Positions 1 through 9,455 of a DNA stretch of 39,538 nt are shown here, one piece after another. A model generated the notes under the pieces. That model worked only from the letters and a program-made list of their open reading frames with translations. It was not told where the DNA came from and did no database searches. Both the position numbers and the translations under genes were made by a program. Each line of letters opens with the position of its first letter. The stretch's first letter is position 1. The stretch lies in contig BJGS01000003.1 in the NCBI GenBank assembly GCA_014190615.1, positions 1 to 39,538 on the forward strand. Direction: 5' to 3'. This DNA is from Methylophilaceae bacterium (GTDB lineage: Bacteria; Pseudomonadota; Gammaproteobacteria; Burkholderiales; Methylophilaceae).

Positions 1-1707
1 GTAAAAAAAGGCTACGCGTTTAAGATTGACCTTCAAGATTACGGAAGGTTTACAGATGGATTTCCATTTGAGGAGACGGAGGATCAATTAGCAGCTATTA
101 ATGCTGTAATTCTGGATATGGAATCTGCTAAACCGATGGATCGTCTCATTTGTGGTGACGTTGGTTTTGGTAAAACAGAAGTGGCATTAAGGGCCGCATT
201 TATTGCAGCCAATGATGGCAAGCAAGTAGCTATATTAGTGCCTACTACACTTTTAGCTGAGCAACATTACAATAATTTTATGGATCGCTTTTCTGATTCC
301 CCTATCAAAATTGCAGAAATTTCTCGCTTCAAATCTAAAAAAGAACAAGCTGAATCCCTAGTGAAGCTTGCCAATGGTGAAATTGATATCATTATTGGCA
401 CACATAGACTGATTCAAAATGATATTAAGTTTAAAAATTTAGGATTGATTATCATTGATGAAGAGCATCGTTTTGGAGTTCGGCAGAAAGAATTACTTAA
501 GGCAATGCGCGCAGAAGTAGATGTTTTAACACTCACAGCAACACCAATTCCTCGCACCCTATCTATGGCTATGGAAGGATTACGAGAGTTTTCAATTATT
601 TCGACTCCACCACAAAAGCGATTGTCGATCAAAACTTTCGTAAATAACTATTCGGAAGGCATTATTCGAGAAGCGGTATTAAGGGAATTTAATCGAGGGG
701 GGCAAGTATATTTCCTACATAACGATGTGGATACGATTGTCTCAATGAAAGACAAATTAGAGAAATTGATTCCTGAAGGTCATATCGAAATTGCGCACGG
801 ACAAATGCGTGAGCGAGAGCTTGAAAGAGTGATGCATGATTTTTATCAGCAAAAAGCTAATATTTTGCTTTGCACAACCATTATTGAAACAGGTATTGAT
901 ATTCCATCAGCCAATACGATCATTATGAATCGTGCAGATATGTTTGGACTAGCTCAGCTTCATCAACTAAGAGGAAGAGTGGGTAGGTCACATCATCAAG
1001 CATACGCATATTTACTTATCGATCCAGATAGAAAGATAAGCCGCCACGCCCAAAAACGCCTAGAGGCAATCCAACTTCTTGAAGATTTAGGGGCGGGATA
1101 CTATCTCGCCATTCATGATTTAGAAATTCGAGGTGCAGGAGAGCTCTTAGGCGATAATCAAAGTGGACAAATGCATGAGATCGGATTTAACCTCTATATT
1201 GAGATGCTTAACTACGCTGTTAAACAGCTTAAAATAGGAAAAAAATTAAGTCTTGATACCCCACTTCAAAAGAATACAGAGATTAATCTTCATACCCCAG
1301 CCATTATTACCAATAGTTATTGTGGAGATATTAATGAAAGGCTTGTACTTTATAAGCGTTTATCGGGACTTAATAATTCCGAAGATCTTATGGAGATGAA
1401 AGAAGAGTTGATTGATCGCTTTGGTGTGATGCCAGAACAAACTCAGTCACTTATTTCATTTCATGATTTGAGAATCTTTATTCAACTTTTAGATATTAAG
1501 AAAATAGACGCGAGCGATGTTTCGATTCAAATTAGTTTTGCTAGTGATTGTAAAATAGATCCATTAAAGCTTATTAAGTTGCTAAATGAAGACAAGCGTT
1601 GTCGCATGAACGGACCAGATAAGATTAAAATATCAGTTACGCTTTCTGACGTTCTAGAGCGAGTTAAATTTATTAAAGATTTTTTAAATAAAATATTTTT
1701 AACATGA
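1..1707 (+). CDS. mfd: Transcription-repair coupling factor Mfd, C-terminal part (5' truncated by window edge)
   Basis: Frame 1 is open from base 1 (VKKGYAFKIDLQDYGRFTDGFPFEETEDQLAAINAVILDM...) into the 118..1707 ORF. Contains GDVGFGKTEVALRAAF (Walker A), DEEHRFGVRQKE, TATPIPRTL and QLRGRVGRS, typical of Mfd/RecG SF2 translocases. Confidence 0.97.
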   Translation, partial: VKKGYAFKIDLQDYGRFTDGFPFEETEDQLAAINAVILDMESAKPMDRLICGDVGFGKTEVALRAAFIAANDGKQVAILVPTTLLAEQHYNNFMDRFSDSPIKIAEISRFKSKKEQAESLVKLANGEIDIIIGTHRLIQNDIKFKNLGLIIIDEEHRFGVRQKELLKAMRAEVDVLTLTATPIPRTLSMAMEGLREFSIISTPPQKRLSIKTFVNNYSEGIIREAVLREFNRGGQVYFLHNDVDTIVSMKDKLEKLIPEGHIEIAHGQMRERELERVMHDFYQQKANILLCTTIIETGIDIPSANTIIMNRADMFGLAQLHQLRGRVGRSHHQAYAYLLIDPDRKISRHAQKRLEAIQLLEDLGAGYYLAIHDLEIRGAGELLGDNQSGQMHEIGFNLYIEMLNYAVKQLKIGKKLSLDTPLQKNTEINLHTPAIITNSYCGDINERLVLYKRLSGLNNSEDLMEMKEELIDRFGVMPEQTQSLISFHDLRIFIQLLDIKKIDASDVSIQISFASDCKIDPLKLIKLLNEDKRCRMNGPDKIKISVTLSDVLERVKFIKDFLNKIFLT

Positions 1708-1961
1708 GAAAAATATTAATCATTTGTTATTTTTTGAGTTTATGTCATTGCTCTTCAATTTCATCGATTGATAAAGGGAGAGAGCCTGTTTTAGGTGATT
1801 CATCAGAATTTATTATGAAACATTCATCATGGGGTAAACCAAAAGACAAAAAAATTATTGTCAGAAGTAATGGCACGGACGAAGAGTGGATTTATGAAAG
1901 AGGTATTCTGTACATTAAGGGTGGTGAACTCACTTCTATTCAGGAGTTTAAGCCTAAATAA
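1704..1961 (+). CDS. Small putative outer-membrane lipoprotein of unknown function
   Basis: 85 aa. N-terminal MRKILIICYFLSLCHC|SS looks like a signal peptide with lipobox. ATG overlaps the mfd stop (ATGA). Confidence 0.7.
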   Translation: MRKILIICYFLSLCHCSSISSIDKGREPVLGDSSEFIMKHSSWGKPKDKKIIVRSNGTDEEWIYERGILYIKGGELTSIQEFKPK

Positions 1962-1972
1962 AGCACATTTTT

Positions 1973-4618
1973 TTAAAACTTCAATCGTAAAAGTTTTGGA
2001 ACGAAGTCCTCAATTTTAGTGCTTAATCCCTCTATTTCAATAGTTTCAATAGCTTTAGATTTGTCAAAATGATGCCCATAAATAGCCCACAACATAGATA
2101 AAAATGAATTTGATGCAGGCTTTATTTCATCTTTAAATCGGACTGAGCCTACAAGATGGAGATTCTGTTTTGCTCTTGTCATAGCAACATAAAGCAATCT
2201 CTTCAATTCATTGTCTTCCCTATCCTTTTCTATTCCATAAATTAAATCATACAAATGGGGTGATTTATTTTCAGGCTCACTGAATGCTGTGACATCACAA
2301 GTGAAATTAGTTTTCATAAACTGATCAAAAATAATCATTTTTTTATCGGACGCTCGTGTAGTTGAATTCAATGACGGAATAATCACTGTATCAAATTCAA
2401 GACCTTTAGCTTTATGAATGGTAAAAAATTGGATTCGCTCTTCAGCTGAAGGAATATCAGATAAATATGTTTTAGTAATTTGATACTCAACCAATTCAAA
2501 ATCAATAGCGATCGGAGAGCTTGATGATTGAAGGATATCGAAAAATTTATTTATGTCTACAATGTCATTTGGGCTATGAAGGCATAGTTCGCCACCCAAA
2601 TTCATCCATACTGATTCAATAAGCCTCCTAATATGCGTTTTATTTCTATGTTCAAATGCATTTTTTAAAATATCTATAAGGCGTTGAATTCGCATCCGGC
2701 CATCTGAGGAAATTTTGTTCATTTTATTTGGATCATTAATAATTTCCCATACAGTGGTTATGTGATCCTCTTGGAAGAGAAGCGCAAGATCGTTTAATGT
2801 AATACCGCACCAAGGTGCCCTTAAAATTGCAAGCCAATGAATTCTGTCGCTTAAATCAAGAATAGCGTAGCTTAAGGAAAGAATATCTTGAATTGACTGG
2901 TGTTGATCTAAGGCATCGATTTCTATAGCATTAAATTTCAAAGCCGGTTTAAATTTTCGTATGTAGGTGATCAACTCAGAGAGATGGCTTCTTGATCTTG
3001 TGAGAATGGCAATTTTTTCATTTTCAGAAAACGTATCAATGAGATTGCATACGTATTTTGCTTCCTCAATATCAATATCTTCAGCGCTATCTGAAAATGT
3101 TAATGCATGAAATTTAAATTCACTTATTTTTTGATTACAATCTTTTTTTACTGAGATAAAAGGTTTGTAGCTCACAGCACCTGCTTGGATAGAATCTTCC
3201 TTGGGTAATATTTTCTCAAATACTTGATTTATCTCATTTACGATAAGCGAAGAGGAGCGCCAATTATCTTTTAGCCTTAAAGTTTCTAGTGGAATTGTAT
3301 TAAAACCCTGTTTTTTCGCTTCAATAAATATACTGACATCAGCTTCTCTAAATTTATAAATAGACTGCATTGGATCGCCTACGCAGAAGATAGTTTTCTG
3401 AGCTTCTGGCGTCCAACCATCTACAATTTTTTTTAAAAAATTAAAATGACTTCTGTTCGTATCTTGAAATTCATCAATCAGAATGTGTGATATTTTGTAA
3501 TCTAACGATAATAAGAGTTCGCTCGCTGATTGATTTTTACCCAGTGCCTCGTTTGCAATTTCAATGATTTCGATAAAATCTACAGTACTTCTCTGTCTAA
3601 ATAGGAGTTTTAAACTTTTTTCACATTGCAGAAGAAGATTCGCAATAGATTTTAGTTTAATTACATATACTTCATCGATGAGAGGTGGAATATCTCTTAT
3701 TGCAGTTAAGAAGCTAATTTCTGGTAGTTCGCGACATATATTTTTATAAATTTCACCTTCTTTATCATTCTTAAAGCCCTCTCGCTTAGTCATTTGTTCA
3801 CGTCTAGTATTTTTCTCTGTGAATAAAATTTCAGTAATTGTTTGCCATAAAGCAACTTCATCTGTATCGAAATTAAAGCTAGTTTTATCTGTAACCTTTA
3901 AATCTTCTCTGAGATTTGTATTTTTAATATAGTGAAGCACTTGCATAAGGCTATTAAGAGCCTCTGGATTAAGTGTTTCTTTGATTTTCTGATATATAGG
4001 CTTAACTAAATCATTAAGGTAGGCATTGCTTTCAATAATAATTTGTTCATTTGTTTTTTGAGTAAGTTTGTTGCAGCGATTTTTCCATTGATCTCGGGTT
4101 GACATCATCGCTATTAAGCGACGATTAATCTTTTCATATTCATTATCGTAGTGAGTAAAGACGGTATTAATATCATTAACACTCTCTTTAGACTGCAAAA
4201 CTTTTTTGACACATTCTTCATAGAATTTTTCAGGTGTATCTGTGATATTCGGTTTATCGCCCATCTGACTTAAAACAGGAATTTGCCCTACAACTTGATG
4301 ACAAAACTTATCAATAGTCATTACTTTAATTCGCGTCAAGTTACTTTCGATGTCCCAGCCTTTTTCTTTTGAGCGTTCTAAAATGATTTTCGCAAATGAA
4401 TCATCACTTTTTTTAATCCGCTCTAGAATCCTAGCTTTCATTTCTGAAGCGGCTTTCTTGGTGAAAGTAATAGCTAAAATTTCTTCAGGGGTCTCCACTA
4501 TAGAAAGTAGCTTTAAGTATCGATCAGTAAGTAAGCTTGTTTTTCCAGAGCCTGCAGGAGCTTCCACTATAAACGAGCTTAAATTAAGTGCTTTTTCTCT
4601 TAATACATTGTCGCTCAT
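1973..4618 (-). CDS. UvrD/RecB/AddA-like superfamily 1 helicase (AddA-type), apparently lacking a C-terminal nuclease domain
   Basis: 881 aa. VEAPAGSGKTSLLTDRYLKLL (Walker A), ILIDEFQDTNRSHFNFL (Walker B), FCVGDPMQSIYKFREADV, FFTIHKAKGLEFDTVIIP, LLYVAMTRAKQNLHLVGS. Confidence 0.9.
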   Translation of the reverse strand: MSDNVLREKALNLSSFIVEAPAGSGKTSLLTDRYLKLLSIVETPEEILAITFTKKAASEMKARILERIKKSDDSFAKIILERSKEKGWDIESNLTRIKVMTIDKFCHQVVGQIPVLSQMGDKPNITDTPEKFYEECVKKVLQSKESVNDINTVFTHYDNEYEKINRRLIAMMSTRDQWKNRCNKLTQKTNEQIIIESNAYLNDLVKPIYQKIKETLNPEALNSLMQVLHYIKNTNLREDLKVTDKTSFNFDTDEVALWQTITEILFTEKNTRREQMTKREGFKNDKEGEIYKNICRELPEISFLTAIRDIPPLIDEVYVIKLKSIANLLLQCEKSLKLLFRQRSTVDFIEIIEIANEALGKNQSASELLLSLDYKISHILIDEFQDTNRSHFNFLKKIVDGWTPEAQKTIFCVGDPMQSIYKFREADVSIFIEAKKQGFNTIPLETLRLKDNWRSSSLIVNEINQVFEKILPKEDSIQAGAVSYKPFISVKKDCNQKISEFKFHALTFSDSAEDIDIEEAKYVCNLIDTFSENEKIAILTRSRSHLSELITYIRKFKPALKFNAIEIDALDQHQSIQDILSLSYAILDLSDRIHWLAILRAPWCGITLNDLALLFQEDHITTVWEIINDPNKMNKISSDGRMRIQRLIDILKNAFEHRNKTHIRRLIESVWMNLGGELCLHSPNDIVDINKFFDILQSSSSPIAIDFELVEYQITKTYLSDIPSAEERIQFFTIHKAKGLEFDTVIIPSLNSTTRASDKKMIIFDQFMKTNFTCDVTAFSEPENKSPHLYDLIYGIEKDREDNELKRLLYVAMTRAKQNLHLVGSVRFKDEIKPASNSFLSMLWAIYGHHFDKSKAIETIEIEGLSTKIEDFVPKLLRLKF

Positions 4619-7218
4619 TGTTTAGTTTGCTCAAATTGGAGGATTCGCTCAGGAAGTCTTAGGATAGGTTTAACGTGACAATAAGCCATATCTTTATCTC
4701 GCGCATACTGAACAGCAGCATTGCCTTCTTCGTAGCCTTTGATGGCGTCGTGAATACGACATTTCCAGAAATCGAGCAATTCGTCCCATGACTTATAAAG
4801 AATGGAGGCGGGAGTATCCTTAATGCCTTGAAGAAGATCTTTATCTCGTCCTATACCAACCCATTGAGGTTTTGATGCATTAATCACGCCAATTGCTATA
4901 GCATCGATAGGTTTGTTTGAAGCAAAAAGCGCATAAAAGGGCATTTGAAGTTCGCCATAACTATTTAAGAACCACTCATTTAGGGTTTTGGTTGTTCCGG
5001 ATTTATAATCAATCACTATGTTGTTTTCATTGACTTTATCAATGCGATCAATTTTTATATTGAAATTGAGACAACCTATATGAACTGGTATGTTTTTTTC
5101 AGTCTCAATAACTTCAAAATCTCCTCGTTTTAATTCATGTTGAACCCATTTCTCCAGATAACTTATCATGCGTATTTCTTCGATATTAAAAAATGCAGGC
5201 ATGATTCTTGGATACTTTTTCTTTTCATTTAAAATTGCTTTATGTGTAATGTCTTCTATTTTTTCTGAAAGTTCTTTTTCAGTTAAAGCCCTTACAAGAG
5301 ATGCTGATTTATGCTCCGTCCAAAATTGCTCTAAGATTTTATGGAAAAGATTTCCGCGTAATCTAGTTGTTAAATTTTCCTCATCTTCATCCTCTAATTT
5401 CTTAGCACCAAGTCTAAATTCATAAAATGCCCAAGCAGGGCAGATGGATTGTGCTTCGAGTAGTTTAATGCCGGATTTTACGGCTTGTTGAGCATCCATT
5501 TTAATTGAAGTATTATCTTCAATATATTCTATAAATACTTGTTTTAATGAATTTTTTTTATATTCAAAATTCGTATCTTCATGTAATTTCGAAGATATTA
5601 CAGTATGCAAGGTGGACGACGGAAATATATCTTCTTCACCCATTTTTTTAGCATAAGAGAGCACTACATTAGGCGATGTATGGGTGAATTTCTCTAAGAT
5701 TTTCGAGGCATGTAGCTGATATTTTTCGTGTGTGAAAATATTGGTATCTTGCTGAATTTTGACTGGAATAAATGGATTGAATTCGTGAGGCGCAGGCCAG
5801 TGATGCTCATTTAAATTCATAATCCAAGTGGCGTCATAAGCTTCAAAAGTGCTTTCATGAAAACCTAAAATATCAATCTTAAAGTTACCCTGGTGCTCAT
5901 TTTGATGCGTAGTTTTTTTAAGATAATACTGAAATATGTCAAACATATCCTGAATAGATACTTCACCCATAAGACTGTCTAGCGAAGACAATGTCTCAGT
6001 AACTTTCTTCCAGGCCCCATAAATACTTTCCTCATAAGCATCTTTAGGTTTCAGAAGGCTAGAATCGATAGCTTTTAAATATGTTTCAAATGCTTTAATC
6101 CATCCGGAAGGGTTCCGTTTGATTCGCCATTCGTTATGAGCACTTTGTATATGGCTTAAATGTATCTCTAAGGAAGGCGTCAGATCGCTTAAGCCATTTT
6201 CTGACGCATACATTTCAATTAAATCCTTTATTGAAATATTTCCTTTTCGTTTTCTCTCTAATGCGTTAATAAGCCTATATCGCTGAGAGATCTCTTGACT
6301 ATCTGACCATCCACTATGACTTAAGACACTTTTAAGGTTTTTAATATCAGCAAAACCTCGAACGCTTAATTCTATTAAACTTAGATTTAGATAAATCATA
6401 GATAAATGAAATAAGGGTGTATTTAAAGAAAACTGATAAATTCTTTTTTCTTGTGCCAAGCTTGGCGTAAATGTTTCGGGATGGAATGCTTTGTCAAGAA
6501 GGCTTGAGAGCCGATCGATGATTTGATCAAGCTGCGGCGTTACAATAAGTATTTTTTTATTATGCTCTATTTGAGTTTTGCACCACTCGACGACTCTCAT
6601 ACATTCATGTTCTTCATTAACAAAGGCGCGTGACTCAATACAGGGCTCAATTTTGGGCTCTTTAAAAAATGTCACATCAATTTGAGATTTACATGCTTCA
6701 ATAAACAATTCTTCAGTTGGTGTTGTAAATTCAAAACCTACAAGGGTGATAGGTTGATCAATAGAAATATTGCGACTTTCAATATGCTCTATCACTATTT
6801 TGATAAGAGCATGAAAAGTAGTTACGTCTTTATCATGACAGTATTTATTAAAAATTAAACGCCAAGCATTAAAAAATGAATGTTCTTCACTGCGCTCTTC
6901 GTTCTTGAGAGTATTTTCAGTGATATTAAATTGATCTATAAGTCGGTTTGCTTGGCTCGCAGTCTCACTTAAGCTATTGATGTTAGATAAATCAAATGAT
7001 GATTTTTTAAATTGTTTGATGCTACTTTCCCATAACAATTTTTCTTCGATACCATTCAAAATTCGATGCGGCATTTTGATATTCGGATGTTTTTTAATTA
7101 AGCTTTCAATAAAATCATGAAGTGTTTGCACTTTTATAGTTAAGTCAAAGTATTGGCTTAGTTTAAAAGCTTCTTTTGAATTACGGCATAGATAGATGGT
7201 GTTTTGGTCAGAATGCAT
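4615..7218 (-). CDS. AddB-like inactivated-helicase protein with C-terminal PD-(D/E)XK nuclease domain
   Basis: 867 aa directly upstream of the AddA-like gene with ATGA overlap. C-terminal KIDRIDKVNENNIVIDYKSGT matches the PD-(D/E)XK core, and SICPAWAFYEFRLGA matches the first Cys region of AddB-type nucleases. Confidence 0.85.
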   Translation of the reverse strand: MHSDQNTIYLCRNSKEAFKLSQYFDLTIKVQTLHDFIESLIKKHPNIKMPHRILNGIEEKLLWESSIKQFKKSSFDLSNINSLSETASQANRLIDQFNITENTLKNEERSEEHSFFNAWRLIFNKYCHDKDVTTFHALIKIVIEHIESRNISIDQPITLVGFEFTTPTEELFIEACKSQIDVTFFKEPKIEPCIESRAFVNEEHECMRVVEWCKTQIEHNKKILIVTPQLDQIIDRLSSLLDKAFHPETFTPSLAQEKRIYQFSLNTPLFHLSMIYLNLSLIELSVRGFADIKNLKSVLSHSGWSDSQEISQRYRLINALERKRKGNISIKDLIEMYASENGLSDLTPSLEIHLSHIQSAHNEWRIKRNPSGWIKAFETYLKAIDSSLLKPKDAYEESIYGAWKKVTETLSSLDSLMGEVSIQDMFDIFQYYLKKTTHQNEHQGNFKIDILGFHESTFEAYDATWIMNLNEHHWPAPHEFNPFIPVKIQQDTNIFTHEKYQLHASKILEKFTHTSPNVVLSYAKKMGEEDIFPSSTLHTVISSKLHEDTNFEYKKNSLKQVFIEYIEDNTSIKMDAQQAVKSGIKLLEAQSICPAWAFYEFRLGAKKLEDEDEENLTTRLRGNLFHKILEQFWTEHKSASLVRALTEKELSEKIEDITHKAILNEKKKYPRIMPAFFNIEEIRMISYLEKWVQHELKRGDFEVIETEKNIPVHIGCLNFNIKIDRIDKVNENNIVIDYKSGTTKTLNEWFLNSYGELQMPFYALFASNKPIDAIAIGVINASKPQWVGIGRDKDLLQGIKDTPASILYKSWDELLDFWKCRIHDAIKGYEEGNAAVQYARDKDMAYCHVKPILRLPERILQFEQTKQ

Positions 7219-7262
7219 GCTTCTATTGTAAACTTATCCCCGTTAATTATTATTAAAAAAAT

Positions 7263-7748
7263 ATGACTGAACGTAAAAATTACATTACAAAGCAAGGGTA
7301 TCAGCACCTAAAAGACGAACTTGATTTTTTAGTTAAAGTTGATCGGCCTAAAGTTGTCGCTGATGTGTCTTGGGCCGCCAGCAATGGAGACCGAAGCGAG
7401 AATGGAGATTATATATATGGCAAGAAACGCTTACGTCAAATAGATGCGCGAGCTAAATTCTTATTTGGACGGATTGATGAAGCAGTGGTGATTGACCCAT
7501 CAACTCAAGAGCAACAAGATAAGATCTTTTTTGGTGCGTGGGTTATCTTGCTCAATGAATCAGATGACTCTGAGCATTCTTATCGAATCGTAGGGCAAGA
7601 TGAAATTGATACTGAAAAGGGCTTTATTAGCTGGGTGTCACCAATTGCAAAAGCGCTTTTGGGCAAAAATTTAGATGATGAGGTAAAAGTTGAAACGCCT
7701 GGAGGTTTAGTGAAATTTAGAATTATTGATGTGACTTATCATGACTAA
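7263..7748 (+). CDS. greB: Transcription elongation factor GreB
   Basis: 161 aa. YITKQGYQHLKDELDFL...ASNGDRSENGDYIYGKKRLRQIDARAKFL is characteristic of GreB. Confidence 0.95.
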   Translation: MTERKNYITKQGYQHLKDELDFLVKVDRPKVVADVSWAASNGDRSENGDYIYGKKRLRQIDARAKFLFGRIDEAVVIDPSTQEQQDKIFFGAWVILLNESDDSEHSYRIVGQDEIDTEKGFISWVSPIAKALLGKNLDDEVKVETPGGLVKFRIIDVTYHD

Positions 7749-8841
7749 TCGTAGGCCTATCACTTGCCATTTAATTTGTAAGGTAATCGACTTTTTTGGT
7801 GATATTGGTGTTGCATGGCGAATAGCAAAACAACTTAAGGCTGATTTTAATGTTGAAGTTCATCTTCTTGTAGACGATCTTATAACCACCCAAAAGTTAA
7901 TACCTTCTCTTGATATTTTATTAAAGAAACAAACGATTGATGGAATATTTTTGCATCATTGTGATTTTAGCGAAAATTCTGACTCGCTTCCTGCACCTCC
8001 ATTATTTGTTTTTAATCTTTTCAACATTGATTTACCGCATCAATATAAATCTCTTATTCAAAGGGAAAAATCAAGATACATTGCTATTGAATATCTTTCA
8101 GCCGAACCTTGGGTAGATAATTTTCATCTAAAACCCTCTATAGACGCTCAATCAGGTCTTATTAAAACTTTTTTTTATCCTGGCTTTACGAATCAAACAG
8201 GTGGACTTATTCGGGAGAAAAATTTACCCTTAGATCGAAAAGCCTTTAGTCTCAAGCAGCGCGAAGATGTAATTCATTCTTTAGATGGTGATCCGAGTTT
8301 TTTTTCAATTTCACTCTTTTATTACCCAAGTCAAAAAATAGATATCTTCTTGGACTTAATGGAGCGCATGAAGAGATCTATTCAGTTTTTTATACCTCAA
8401 TATTTGTTTGATCTTTTAAACATAAAAAAGAGTTATCAATATATTCGTATCATTCCGTACCAATTTCTAAGTCATGATGATTTTGATCGATTACTTTGGT
8501 CTTGCGATCTTAATTTTGTTCGTGGCGAAGACAGTTGGATAAGAGCGCTTTGGGCAGGTAAGCCTTTTATCTGGCAGCCCTATATCCAAGAAAATAATAT
8601 TCATTTGATTAAACTTAAGGCTTTTTTAAAGCTTTACTGTGAGAGCTGCAATCAAGAACTGTCAGATTGGTTAATTAAGGCACATGAAGATTGGTCGCAT
8701 AATGAGTTTAACGAAACTTTATGGCGTCAATTTTTTACTCACCAATCTGGCTTGCAGGATTTTGCATTGGAGCAAAGTCGCAACTATTCTAAAGAGGCGT
8801 CATTTGTAGAGAGTTTGGTAGATTATTGTTCTGAAACATGA
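7741..8841 (+). CDS. earP: EF-P arginine rhamnosyltransferase EarP
   Basis: 366 aa. CKVIDFFGDIGVAWRIAKQL and NFVRGEDSWIRALWAGKPFIWQPYIQ are EarP-like motifs. Directly upstream of efp, and overlaps greB by 8 nt. Confidence 0.93.
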   Translation: MTNRRPITCHLICKVIDFFGDIGVAWRIAKQLKADFNVEVHLLVDDLITTQKLIPSLDILLKKQTIDGIFLHHCDFSENSDSLPAPPLFVFNLFNIDLPHQYKSLIQREKSRYIAIEYLSAEPWVDNFHLKPSIDAQSGLIKTFFYPGFTNQTGGLIREKNLPLDRKAFSLKQREDVIHSLDGDPSFFSISLFYYPSQKIDIFLDLMERMKRSIQFFIPQYLFDLLNIKKSYQYIRIIPYQFLSHDDFDRLLWSCDLNFVRGEDSWIRALWAGKPFIWQPYIQENNIHLIKLKAFLKLYCESCNQELSDWLIKAHEDWSHNEFNETLWRQFFTHQSGLQDFALEQSRNYSKEASFVESLVDYCSET

Positions 8842-8849
8842 TTTTCGAG

Positions 8850-8855
8850 TATAAT
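8850..8855 (+). promoter_or_regulatory. Candidate -10 box (TATAAT) of an efp promoter
   Basis: Exact TATAAT 40 nt upstream of the efp ATG in the earP-efp gap. A weak -35-like TTGTTC lies 18 nt upstream. Confidence 0.45.
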
Positions 8856-8895
8856 TTTCCCTTTTATTTGGTAGGCATTCCCTAGGATCAATATT

Positions 8896-9453
8896 ATGAA
8901 AATCGCTCAAGAACTTCGTGCTGGTAACGTTATTATGGTTGGCAATGATCCTATGGTTATTCTAAAAGCCGAATATAACAAATCAGGTCGAAGTTCAGCT
9001 GTTGTTAAGATGAAAATGAAAAATCTTCTTACAGAAGCACCGAGTGAGAATGTATATAACGCTAGCGATAAATTTGAAGTGATCGTTCTAGATAAAAAAG
9101 ATGTGACTTATTCTTATTTCTCAGATCCTGCTTATGTATTTATGGACAGCGAATACAATCAATATGAAATAGATGCTGAAAATATGTCTGAAGCTTTAAA
9201 TTTCCTTGAAGATAATATGCCTTGTGAAGTCAAATTTTATAATGGAAAAGCTATTTCCGTTGAATTACCTAATTCTGTAACGCGCGAAATTACTTATACC
9301 GAACCTGCAGTAAAAGGTGATACCTCAGGTAAGGTAATGAAGCCGGCAAAAATAAATACAGGCTTTGAAGTGATGGTCCCTTTATTTTGTAATACTGGCG
9401 ATAAGATTGAAATTGATACGCGTACTTTAGAATACAAAAATCGCGTTCTATAA
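8896..9453 (+). CDS. efp: Translation elongation factor P (Arg32 type)
   Basis: 185 aa. [45 protein letters not shown]. Residue 32 is Arg, matching EarP-dependent modification. Confidence 0.97.
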   Translation: MKIAQELRAGNVIMVGNDPMVILKAEYNKSGRSSAVVKMKMKNLLTEAPSENVYNASDKFEVIVLDKKDVTYSYFSDPAYVFMDSEYNQYEIDAENMSEALNFLEDNMPCEVKFYNGKAISVELPNSVTREITYTEPAVKGDTSGKVMKPAKINTGFEVMVPLFCNTGDKIEIDTRTLEYKNRVL

Positions 9454-9455
9454 TT

